Source of the DNA: Lachnospiraceae bacterium UBA2860 | GTDB taxonomy: Bacteria > Bacillota > Clostridia > Lachnospirales > Lachnospiraceae | NCBI GenBank assembly: GCA_002350625.1 | Contig: DEFE01000060.1 | Span: 1 to 26,107, forward strand | Direction: 5' to 3' | Length of the DNA: 26,107 nt | In this document: positions 16,369 through 24,386 of the stretch, in pieces | Numbering within the stretch: position 1 is the first letter of the stretch | How the letters are laid out: the number at the start of each line of letters is the position of its first letter | The notes under the pieces: generated by a model | The model's input: the letters and a program-made list of their open reading frames with translations, nothing else | What the model was told of the DNA's origin: nothing | Databases searched by the model: none | Translations under genes and position numbers: made by a program

Positions 16369-16445
16369 TTTCATGGCTTCATAAATATGGATGTATCGAT
16401 CCTGACGACTTGCACCACTTGAATTATCACGGGAGAGGTGAAGAC

Positions 16446-17728
16446 ATGAACAAGGAACTGACAAACAGCCGTTTCGGCAAATGGGGCTGGAGTATGATTC
16501 TGTACACGGCCCTTCTGTATTATTTCTGGTCGGGCATAGGCTCTGACGGCTTAAACCTGTACCCCTCGGCTTTCGCAGCCATGCACGGATGGATTCCAAC
16601 CAGCTGCTCGGATTCGCAACCCCTGCCGGCATCATAGCGGTTTTCGGCGGCATTTTCTTCGGCCGCATGCTGATGAAGACCGGGATTAAGAAAATGAGCG
16701 GTTTCGCCCTGATCGTCACGGGTATTCTTTATGCGGTGTTCGGATTTGTGAACAGCCCGATCCTGTACCTCATCTGCCTCACGGCCTTTGTATTTTTCTC
16801 CATGGCTTTCGGCCTCATCTGCACGGCGGCTCTGATGGGAAACTGGTTCCCCAGAAAAAAGGGAATCGCCCTCGGATGGGCCACGATGGGCGCCCCGATC
16901 TGCACCGCCACGTTTGTGGCGATCATGAGCGCGCTTTACGGGCTGCTCGGCATTCCCAAAGCCCACATCGTGATGGGCGCCGTCATGGTCGTGCTCGGGA
17001 TTGCTTCCTTCTTCTGGGTCAAGGACCAGCCGTCCGAGGTCGGCGCGTATCCGGACAATCTGCCGGACGGAGAGGAAGCCTACAAGATCCAGATGGAGGA
17101 GATGAAGAACTACAAGAGCCCGTTCACCGTAGGGCGCCTTCTCCGGGACAAGGACATGTGGCTGATTTCCGTGGGATTCGGCATGCTGTGGATGGTGACG
17201 GTCGGCGTCGTATCCCAGTTTGTCCCGAGAATGATCAGCGTCCTCGCGCCTTCCATCGGTCCGGAAGCGGCGCAGAGCAAAGCGCTCATGATGCTGACGA
17301 TCGCGGCTGTGGTCGGTATCGCCGGCTCCTATTTCTGGGGCTGGCTTGATCAGAAGATCGGAACGAAGCTCGCTTCCGCGGTCTATTCTCTCAGCTATAT
17401 CGCCGCGCTTCTGCTGCTGATCTTCGCGAAGGTAGAGGCGCTGACTTACGTGGCGATCGTGTTCGTCGGACTCGGCATCGGAGGCCTTCTCAACCTGATG
17501 CCGTCCCTGGTGATCTCGGTCTACGGCAGGAAGGACTTTGCCGCGGCCAATGCGCTGGTTTCTCCGATCGCATCCCTGATTCAAAAAGGGGCATTTATCA
17601 TCATGGCGGTGGCGCTTGCCGCGTCCGGGGGAGACTATACGATGCCGTACCTGATCTTCATCGGCATCGACATCATCGGGCTCGTGCTGCTTCTGATGGT
17701 CACCAATCAGTGCAAGGGCACGAAGTGA
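16446..17728 (+). pseudogene. MFS transporter (OFA-like) with a single-base frameshift
   Basis: Two adjoining frames together give one complete 12-TM permease of about 427 residues. The first runs from ATG 16446 (after GAGAGGTG) and reads NLYPSAFAAMHGW. The second continues DSNQLLGFATPAG to the stop at 17728. Adding one G near 16591-16592 (TGG-GAT instead of TGGAT) joins them exactly. GNWFPRKKGIALGW and the overall topology resemble oxalate/formate-antiporter-type MFS proteins, but the substrate is unknown. The downstream frame is intact for 1140 bases, so the lesion is recent, a sequencing error, or tolerated. The ATG at 16589 has no ribosome site and would lose TM1. A good terminator follows. 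Confidence 0.8.
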
Positions 17729-17777
17729 CTCCGGGATTCCTTTAAAAACATATGTAAGAGAAGCATGTGAGAACACA

Positions 17778-17808
17778 GCGCCGGGGCGTGTAAGCCCCGG
17801 TGCTTTTT
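17778..17808 (+). terminator. Rho-independent terminator after the MFS gene
   Basis: GCGCCGGGGC and GCCCCGGTGC pair over ten bases (one G-T) around GTGTAA, followed by TTTTT. This is a textbook terminator 50 bases after the MFS stop and closes the carbohydrate locus. Confidence 0.9.
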
Positions 17809-17839
17809 ATATGACAAGGGGTCAGACCCCCTGTCATAT
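17809..17839. repeat. Dispersed palindrome copy 6
   Basis: ATATGACAAGGGGTC and GACCCCCTGTCATAT surround a central A, with one arm mismatch. The copy starts directly after the T-run of the preceding terminator and ends two bases before the -35 box of the HTH gene. Since a full terminator is already present, termination is not the obvious reason for its position. Confidence 0.9.
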
Positions 17840-17841
17840 CG

Positions 17842-17870
17842 TTGACGGACGGACGCATTTATGCTATCAT
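17842..17870 (+). promoter_or_regulatory. Promoter of the HTH / binding protein / c-di-GMP operon
   Basis: TTGACG (17842-17847), a 17-base spacer and TATCAT (17865-17870) make a good sigma-A promoter 30 bases before the HTH start. No other promoter is evident before the DUF2007 gene, so the four genes may share this transcript. Confidence 0.6.
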
Positions 17871-17899
17871 TCTGGTATGTCTGATACTGGAGGATTCCC

Positions 17900-18148
17900 A
17901 TGTGTAGAGATGACGCAGACATCGAAGCGATGACCCTGATTATCGGGAAAATGGTAGAGCGCCGCCACGAGCTTTCTCTGTCGCAGCGCGATCTTGCCGA
18001 CCTGTGCGGGCTTCCGCATTCTTCCGTGGCCCGGATCGAATCCGGGCGGAGTTCTCCGAACCTTGCGACGCTGCTGAGAATCTTCAGGGAACTGGACCTC
18101 TGTCTGGTTGCCGAACCGGCGGCGCTTTTTTCGCGCGCTGACATATGA
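17900..18148 (+). CDS. Small XRE-family HTH transcriptional regulator
   Basis: The 82-residue protein is essentially one helix-turn-helix domain: LSLSQRDLADLCGLPHSSVARIESGRSSPNLATLLRIF in segments, with a typical first helix before it and a short tail (LCLVAEPAALFSRADI). ATG 17900 is preceded by TGGAGG. HipB-like proteins of this size are often antitoxins, but no toxin gene is adjacent. The next gene starts 37 bases later and encodes a binding protein, so this is more likely a local repressor of the operon. Confidence 0.85.
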   Translation: MCRDDADIEAMTLIIGKMVERRHELSLSQRDLADLCGLPHSSVARIESGRSSPNLATLLRIFRELDLCLVAEPAALFSRADI

Positions 18149-18185
18149 CCGACCCATGACCAACCATATTGAGGTGGAAAAATCT

Positions 18186-19805
18186 ATGCTGAGGCCGATC
18201 TATAACAGAAAACCGATCATCAGCGCCCTTTTGCTGATGTTCTTCCTGATGCTGCCGGCTGTCCGGGCCCTGGCGGGGACGGCGGAGCCCGACAGGTCCC
18301 GCTTCCTCACGGCGGTGGAGGACGAGCCGGACACCGTGGATTTTCAGTGCACGTCGATTCACTACACCGTCGCGCAGAATGTGTTCAACCGTCTCGTGGA
18401 GACCGTAAACGACGCGGACGGACAGAGGGAGATTCTTCCCTCTCTGGCGGAGTCGTGGCAGCTGTCAGAGGACGGGTGCACGTACACCTTCCATCTGCGG
18501 AAAGGCGTCAAGTTCAGCAACGGGGCGGCGCTCACCTCCTCGGATGTGCAGTTTACCTTTGAGCGGCTTCTGACGCATCCGGATGCCTGCAACCAGGACA
18601 TCGCGGACAAGATCCTGGGCGCGGAGGCGCTGATGAGTGGACAGGCAGAGACCCTCGAGGGCTTTCAGGTGATCAGTGATCTTGATTTTTCGATCACGCT
18701 CGAGGAGCCGTTCGCGGCCTTCCTCGCGAGCCTGTCCATGCCGGGCGCGTCGATCCTCGATGAGGCGACCGTGCAAAAGGCCGGGGACAGCTTCGGCACT
18801 GACCCCGCAAGTACCATAGGAACCGGCTCTTATATCCTGCGGGAATGGACCCCGGAGGGCCTGATCCTCACCGCGAATCCGAAGTGCTTTATGGGAGCTC
18901 CCGCGAACGAGGGGCTCGACCTCCGCTTCCTCACGGAGCCGGAGGAGACGATGACGCTCTTCGAAAATGGCGGGCTCGATATCCTCGATCTGGATGAGAT
19001 CGGAGATTACGCGGAGTTCTATATGCACGGGGACATCTACAAGGACAGGCTGCTCACGGTCCCGCGCATCGGCATCTCCTATATCGCACTCAACGCGTCG
19101 GTCCCTCCGCTTGATGACGTAAACGTGAGAAAAGCCCTGCAGCTCGCCCTGAACCGGGAGATGCTGCTGGATGTGGTTTACAGCGGGCTGGGTGAGGTCG
19201 AAAATGGCATCATCCCCCACGGCCTCTACGGCTACAATCCCGAGCTCCCGAAGATTCCCTATGATCCTGACGAGGCGGCGGCGCTTCTTGCGGCGGCCGG
19301 TTACCCTGACGGCTTTGATCTCACGGTCCAGATGAAGTCCTCCTCGACCCAGTGGGAGATGACGCTGATGCGCCTCGCGGTTTCCATGTGGGAAAAGGTC
19401 GGCGTCCATGCGGCTATAAAGGTTCTCGATGAAGACGAATTCATGCGCCTCCGGAAAAAAGGGGAACTCACCTGCTACACGGCCGCGTGGATGGCGGATT
19501 TTAACGATCCGGACAATTTCTTCTACACCTTCTTCGGAAACCGGGGAAATACGATAAACCGCAGTCTCTGCTATGCAGACGAAGCGGTCATGGCGCGCGT
19601 CCGGGAGGCGCGGGCCATCACGGACAGGAAAAAGCGCGTCAAGGAGTACAGGGATCTGGAACGGATCATCGTGCAGGAAGACGCCGCCTGGATTCCGCTG
19701 CATTCCAGAAAGCGCGTATATGTCCTGTCGGACCGGGTCAGCGGGGTGAAGGCCTACTGGAACGGCTCCGTAAAAAACATGTATCGGGATGTCACCATCA
19801 GGTAA
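18186..19805 (+). CDS. Family 5 (OppA/DppA-like) solute-binding protein without transporter genes
   Basis: The 539-residue protein has a signal peptide (about 1-31, ALA-G cleavage). Its family 5 signatures include LAESWQLSEDGCTYTFHLRKGVKFSNG, here read in segments, then DVNVRKALQLALNREML and AAGYPDGFDLTVQM. Such proteins bind peptides, nickel chelates or oligosaccharides. No lipobox cysteine is present, so it is either released or held by an uncleaved signal anchor. ATG 18186 follows GAGGTGG by eight bases. No permease or ATPase lies nearby. Instead, a receptor-like c-di-GMP enzyme follows after 35 bases. This suggests a sensory rather than transport role, similar to NspS working with MbaA in Vibrio. 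Confidence 0.88.
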   Translation: MLRPIYNRKPIISALLLMFFLMLPAVRALAGTAEPDRSRFLTAVEDEPDTVDFQCTSIHYTVAQNVFNRLVETVNDADGQREILPSLAESWQLSEDGCTYTFHLRKGVKFSNGAALTSSDVQFTFERLLTHPDACNQDIADKILGAEALMSGQAETLEGFQVISDLDFSITLEEPFAAFLASLSMPGASILDEATVQKAGDSFGTDPASTIGTGSYILREWTPEGLILTANPKCFMGAPANEGLDLRFLTEPEETMTLFENGGLDILDLDEIGDYAEFYMHGDIYKDRLLTVPRIGISYIALNASVPPLDDVNVRKALQLALNREMLLDVVYSGLGEVENGIIPHGLYGYNPELPKIPYDPDEAAALLAAAGYPDGFDLTVQMKSSSTQWEMTLMRLAVSMWEKVGVHAAIKVLDEDEFMRLRKKGELTCYTAAWMADFNDPDNFFYTFFGNRGNTINRSLCYADEAVMARVREARAITDRKKRVKEYRDLERIIVQEDAAWIPLHSRKRVYVLSDRVSGVKAYWNGSVKNMYRDVTIR

Positions 19806-19840
19806 CCCGTAGTGGCACTGCATTGAACTGAGGTGAGATG

Positions 19841-22800
19841 ATGCATTCAATCCGTATCAAAATCCTGCTTTTGACCATCGCGGCCATCCTCACGACGAGC
19901 ATGAGCGTGTTCGCGGCTACGTTTATCGTGCTCCGCGCGGAAAACGACCGGAACTCTGTCGAGAAGATGGGCCTCATCGGACAGGACACGAAGAAGTCCG
20001 TGGAAAACTATACGGAGAGCATCGAGCAGTCCGCCGAGATGATCAGCAATATCGCCGCAGATGCGCTGGACAGAGTCATTCTCGCCGAAAATGGCGCGAT
20101 CGGCGCGGACATAAAGGCGTCGGAACGCACGCCTGAGCAGACAGCGCAGCTGGACGCCTACCTCAAGGAGTATCTGGCCGGAATTCTGGAGCCGTTTTCA
20201 GCGATTGCGAATCATACGCACGGCGTGAACGGCTATTATTTCTGCGTCAATCCGGAGATCAGCGAGACCGTACACGGCTTTTTCTATGCGAGAGCAGGTA
20301 AAACAGGCTTTGCGGAGCAGGAGCCGATAGACGCCCGGACGCTGGACCCGTCGGACACAGCGTACGCCATCTGGTATTATCAGCCCATCGAACACGGGCG
20401 CCCCACCTGGGTCGGCCCTTATAAAACTGAGGCTCCGGAAGACATATGGATCTGCTCCTACGTCATCCCGATCTATCGCTCCGGCACCCTGATCGGCGTG
20501 ATCGGCATGGACCTTCCCGTCGGGATTCTGACCGATCAGGTGAAAGACATCCGCGTCTACGACACGGGCTTTGTCAGCCTTCTTGATGACAAGAACCACG
20601 TGCTTTACCATCCGGAGAGAGAATTCGGCGATGTTCTGGACACCGCCGATCTGCGTTTCAGCGCGGATTATTTCGTCATGGACAGCAGCGGCGACGAGCT
20701 GATCCGCTATAACGTGAACGGAGAAGAGCGGCAGCTGTCCTTCTGTACGCTGACGAACGGCATGAAGCTGGTCCTTGCGGCGCCCACAAAGGAAATCAAC
20801 GCCGGCTGGACAAGGCTCGCGGAGGACAATCTGTTCATCACCCTCTTCATCACCGCTGTCTTCTCGGTCATCATCATGCTGGCCCTCCGGGCGCTGACCC
20901 GCCCGCTGCAGGAGCTCACAGACGCCTCGATGAGACTGGCCGACGCGGATTATGACATCGAGCTGAGCGGCAGCAAGCGCCGCGACGAGGTCGGTACGCT
21001 GACCAACGCGTTCTCGCAGATGCGCGGCCAGATTAAGAACTACATCGACGACCTGAACAGGCAGCTCCTGACCGACAAGCTGACGGGACTTCCGAACAAC
21101 CGCCACTTCTTCAGGCTCGCTGCCGAAGAGCGGGACCGCATGCTCGGGGAAGGCAAACATCCGGTCATGCTGTATTTCGACATCGTCGGCATGAAGCATT
21201 ACAACCGCCAGTACGGGTTTGAGGGGGGCGATCAGATCCTTCGCGCCTTCGCGGAAACTCTCGCGGAGCACTTCGGGGAGAAAAGAGTCTGCCGCTACAG
21301 CGGAGACCATTTTGCCGCGGCTTCGGAAGAAGAGGGCGTGGAGGCATCCCTTGAGGCATTTTTCCGGAAATGCCTGACGCTGGACGACGGAAAACCGCTT
21401 ATTGTCAGAGTCGGCATCTACTCCGGCAGGCTGGGCTCGGTTGATGTCAACCTCGCCTGTGACCGCGCGAAGCATGCCTGCGACCACAACAAGGAGTTCT
21501 TCTCATCGAGCTACACCTGGTTTGATGAAAGCATGCTGAAAGCGGCTGACCGCTACCGCTATATCTACGACAACCTGGACCGCGCGCTTGCCGAGGGCTG
21601 GATCAAGGTGTACTACCAGCCGATCATCCGGGCCGCCGACGGCAAGATCTGCGACGAAGAGGCGCTGTCCCGCTGGATCGATCCGACCCTCGGTTTTCTT
21701 TCCCCCGCCGAGTTTATACCCGCGCTCGAAGAGGCCAGGCTGATCTATAAGCTGGATCTCTACGTGCTCGAGCAGGTGCTGGAAAAGATGAAGAAGCAGG
21801 CGGAGGCAGGCCTCTACGTGGTGCCCCAGTCCGTCAACCTCTCCCGCTCCGACTTTGACACCTGCGACATCGTGGAGGAGATCAGAAAGCGGGTGGACGA
21901 CGCCGGCATCGATCGCTCCATGATCACCATTGAGATCACGGAGAGCGTCATCGGCAGTGACTTCGAGTTCATGAAGACGCAGGTGAACCGCTTCCGGGAG
22001 CTCGGCTTCCCGGTGTGGATGGATGACTTCGGCAGCGGCTACTCCTCCCTCGACGTGCTGCAGCAGATCCACTTTGACCTCATCAAGTTCGACATGCGTT
22101 TCATGGAGCGTTTCGACGAGGGGGACGAGAGCAAGATCATCCTGACGGAGCTGATGAAGATGGCGATCGGTCTCGGCATGGAGACCGTCTGCGAGGGCGT
22201 GGAAGAAAAGGAACAGGCCGACTTCCTCAAGGAAATCGGCTGTACAAGAATCCAGGGATACTACTACGGGAAGCCGCTGCCATTTGAGGGGATTCTTTCT
22301 CTCTTCGAAAATGGCACGACCCTGGAGTTCGAAAACCCCGCAGAGGCGGATTACTACGCCGCTACCGGCCGGATCAGCCTGTACGATCTGGCCGTCCTGT
22401 CCGACGATGACGACAATCTGGGGCAGTACTTCGACACGCTGCCCATGAGTATCCTCGAAGTCGACGGAGACGAGGTGCGGTATAACCGCTGCAACAGGTC
22501 GTACCGCGATTTCCTGGAGCGCACGCTGGGGCTCAAGTACACCACGGAGAAAATCACCTATGACGTCATCGGAAACCGGCCGGGCACAACCTTTATCGGC
22601 GCGGTCATCCGCTGCAGCAAAGACGGAAAGCGGACCGTGGTGGACGAAAGGATTGACGGAGATACTACGATCCACACCTTTATCCGGCGCGTGGCGGTCA
22701 ATCCGGTGACCGGCACGGCGGCCGTCGCCGCGGCGGTTCTTGCCGTTTCCAAAGAGGGAGAAAGTGCGGGCGCGAACTACGCGCACATCGCGAAGGCACT

Positions 22801-24046
22801 GTCTTCGGACTATGTCAATCTATACTATGTGGATCTCGACACGGAAAGATTCACGGAATACAATCCGGACGCGATCCGCGAGGACCTCTCTCTCGAGCGG
22901 CACGGCGAAAACTTCTTCGCGGCGAGCCACGAAGATGCGCTCAAATATATCTACAAAGAGGACCAGGTGTTTTTCACAGGCGCCTTTACCAAAGAGAATA
23001 TCCGGAAAACGCTTGCCGAACAGGGGACGTTTACGCTTACCTATCGCCTGCTGATCAGCGGAAAACCCACATATGTCAACATGAAGGCCGTGTATATGCC
23101 CGGCGACCCGTCGCACATCATCATCGGCGTGAGCAACGTCGACGCGCAGATGCGCGAGAAGGAAGCCCTTGCCCGGATTCAATCGGAGCGGACGACTTAC
23201 GCGCGGGTCAGTGCACTTACGCAGGACTACATCTGCATCTATACGGTCGACCCGGAGACAAATTACTACGTCGAATACAGCACAACCGGAGAATATGCCG
23301 AGCTTGACCTGCCGGAGGAAGGCGAGGACCTGTTCACGCAGTCACGCACGGAAAGCATCAAGTATGTCTGTCCGGAGGATCTGACGAAATTCCAGACGCT
23401 CTTCACAAAAGAGAACATTCTGCGCGAAATCGAGAAGAACGGCTTCTATTCCTTCCGCTACAGGATGATGCTGGGCGGCCGCCCGACGTTCGTGAGTCTC
23501 AAGGCGGCGCTCGTCGAGGAGCAGGGCGGGACGCAGCTCATCATCGGCATCAATAACATCGACGCGCTGGTGAAGCGCGAACAGGAGTATGAGCGGCAGC
23601 TCTCCGCGGCGCGCAGCAGGGCGAACCTGGATACGCTCACCGGCGTGAAGGACAAGACGGCGTATGAGATGATGTCGGAGACCCTGTCCAGACAGATTGA
23701 CGGAGGGCAGACGGTCAGATACGCGATCGTCCTGTGCCGCGTGCTTGGCCTTGCCGAAATCAACGAGACGAAGGGACGCGACGCGGGCGACGAGATGATC
23801 CGCGGCGTGTGCGCCCTCGTCTGCAACACCTTCAAGCACAGCCCCGTGTTCAGAGTGTCGGGCGACCAGTTTGCGGTCATCGCGCAGAGAGCGGACTACG
23901 ACCACGTGGACGCGCTCGTCAGAGAGCTGACGGAAAACAGTGTGAGCGAACACCTGCCGGTTTCCTGCGGCATGGCGAAGTACGACGAGACGAAGAGCGT
24001 ATCGGCGGTATTTGCCCGCGCGGAGGAGCTCTGCGGGAACGCATAG
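19841..24046 (+). CDS. dCache-HAMP-GGDEF-EAL-PAS-like-GGDEF protein, likely c-di-GMP phosphodiesterase
   Basis: The 1401-residue protein has TM1 (about 7-30) and an extracellular dCache-like sensor (about 35-325, with WYYQPIEHGRPTWVGPY and VIPIYRSGTLIGVIGMD). TM2 (330-350) and HAMP (350-400) follow. The first GGDEF domain (410-560) has a degenerate signature, SGDHF near 487. The EAL domain (about 580-830) has all key residues: EALSRW near 607, NLSRSDF, EITES, DDFGSGYSS, LIKFD, CEGVEE and IQGYYYGKP. A PAS-like region (about 860-960), two related modules (about 985-1115 and 1120-1245) and a second GGDEF domain with SGDQF near 1340 follow. The intact EAL and altered GGDEF sites predict c-di-GMP breakdown. 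ATG 19841 is chosen over 19838 for its distance from GAGGTG. Confidence 0.92.
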   Translation: MHSIRIKILLLTIAAILTTSMSVFAATFIVLRAENDRNSVEKMGLIGQDTKKSVENYTESIEQSAEMISNIAADALDRVILAENGAIGADIKASERTPEQTAQLDAYLKEYLAGILEPFSAIANHTHGVNGYYFCVNPEISETVHGFFYARAGKTGFAEQEPIDARTLDPSDTAYAIWYYQPIEHGRPTWVGPYKTEAPEDIWICSYVIPIYRSGTLIGVIGMDLPVGILTDQVKDIRVYDTGFVSLLDDKNHVLYHPEREFGDVLDTADLRFSADYFVMDSSGDELIRYNVNGEERQLSFCTLTNGMKLVLAAPTKEINAGWTRLAEDNLFITLFITAVFSVIIMLALRALTRPLQELTDASMRLADADYDIELSGSKRRDEVGTLTNAFSQMRGQIKNYIDDLNRQLLTDKLTGLPNNRHFFRLAAEERDRMLGEGKHPVMLYFDIVGMKHYNRQYGFEGGDQILRAFAETLAEHFGEKRVCRYSGDHFAAASEEEGVEASLEAFFRKCLTLDDGKPLIVRVGIYSGRLGSVDVNLACDRAKHACDHNKEFFSSSYTWFDESMLKAADRYRYIYDNLDRALAEGWIKVYYQPIIRAADGKICDEEALSRWIDPTLGFLSPAEFIPALEEARLIYKLDLYVLEQVLEKMKKQAEAGLYVVPQSVNLSRSDFDTCDIVEEIRKRVDDAGIDRSMITIEITESVIGSDFEFMKTQVNRFRELGFPVWMDDFGSGYSSLDVLQQIHFDLIKFDMRFMERFDEGDESKIILTELMKMAIGLGMETVCEGVEEKEQADFLKEIGCTRIQGYYYGKPLPFEGILSLFENGTTLEFENPAEADYYAATGRISLYDLAVLSDDDDNLGQYFDTLPMSILEVDGDEVRYNRCNRSYRDFLERTLGLKYTTEKITYDVIGNRPGTTFIGAVIRCSKDGKRTVVDERIDGDTTIHTFIRRVAVNPVTGTAAVAAAVLAVSKEGESAGANYAHIAKALSSDYVNLYYVDLDTERFTEYNPDAIREDLSLERHGENFFAASHEDALKYIYKEDQVFFTGAFTKENIRKTLAEQGTFTLTYRLLISGKPTYVNMKAVYMPGDPSHIIIGVSNVDAQMREKEALARIQSERTTYARVSALTQDYICIYTVDPETNYYVEYSTTGEYAELDLPEEGEDLFTQSRTESIKYVCPEDLTKFQTLFTKENILREIEKNGFYSFRYRMMLGGRPTFVSLKAALVEEQGGTQLIIGINNIDALVKREQEYERQLSAARSRANLDTLTGVKDKTAYEMMSETLSRQIDGGQTVRYAIVLCRVLGLAEINETKGRDAGDEMIRGVCALVCNTFKHSPVFRVSGDQFAVIAQRADYDHVDALVRELTENSVSEHLPVSCGMAKYDETKSVSAVFARAEELCGNA

Positions 24047-24056
24047 AGGAGGAATC

Positions 24057-24296
24057 ATGAAAGGCGAATCGCTGTACGACGAGGACTGGAAGCTGCTTCG
24101 TCACTATCCCAATCAGACGGTCGCCGCCATGGCCGTCCAGCTGCTCACGGCGGAAGGCATTCCCGTCTATAAGTTGGACGGGACGATCGGCGTCCATCTC
24201 CCGGGCCTCGGCGGATCAAAGGTGTTTGTCCGGGGCTGCGATCTGGACCTGGCAGAGCGCCTGCTTTCTGCTGAGGGACTGTCAGAAGAGACCTGA
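24057..24296 (+). CDS. DUF2007 small protein (putative signal-transducing protein)
   Basis: The 79-residue protein matches the DUF2007 pattern: WKLLRHYPNQTVAAMAVQLLTAEGIPVYKLDG, here in segments, followed by VFVRGCDLDLAERLLSAEG. The family is small, cytosolic and related to the PII-like fold, with no proven activity. AGAGGAGG lies directly upstream of ATG 24057, which is ten bases after the c-di-GMP gene stop. It is clearly the last gene of that operon and could be a small regulator of it. Confidence 0.82.
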   Translation: MKGESLYDEDWKLLRHYPNQTVAAMAVQLLTAEGIPVYKLDGTIGVHLPGLGGSKVFVRGCDLDLAERLLSAEGLSEET

Positions 24297-24386
24297 ATGA
24301 TGACTGCATATGCGACGGCATAAGGAGGAGCTGCCGCAGCGCGCGCTCCGCTGGTATGAATCCCTGTAAGACAGACAAAGTGAACG

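Noticed and set aside
16589..17728. Separate shorter MFS gene starting at ATG 16589
   Set aside because: There is no ribosome site and the first membrane segment would be missing. The preceding frame supplies exactly the missing N terminus.
79..17839. The six palindromes as a CRISPR array
   Set aside because: Copies are kilobases apart, have no regular spacers and are perfect hairpins rather than CRISPR repeats; no cas genes are present.
17900..18148. HTH gene as the antitoxin of a toxin-antitoxin pair
   Set aside because: No small toxin-like gene is adjacent; neighbours are an MFS gene with its terminator and a binding-protein gene.
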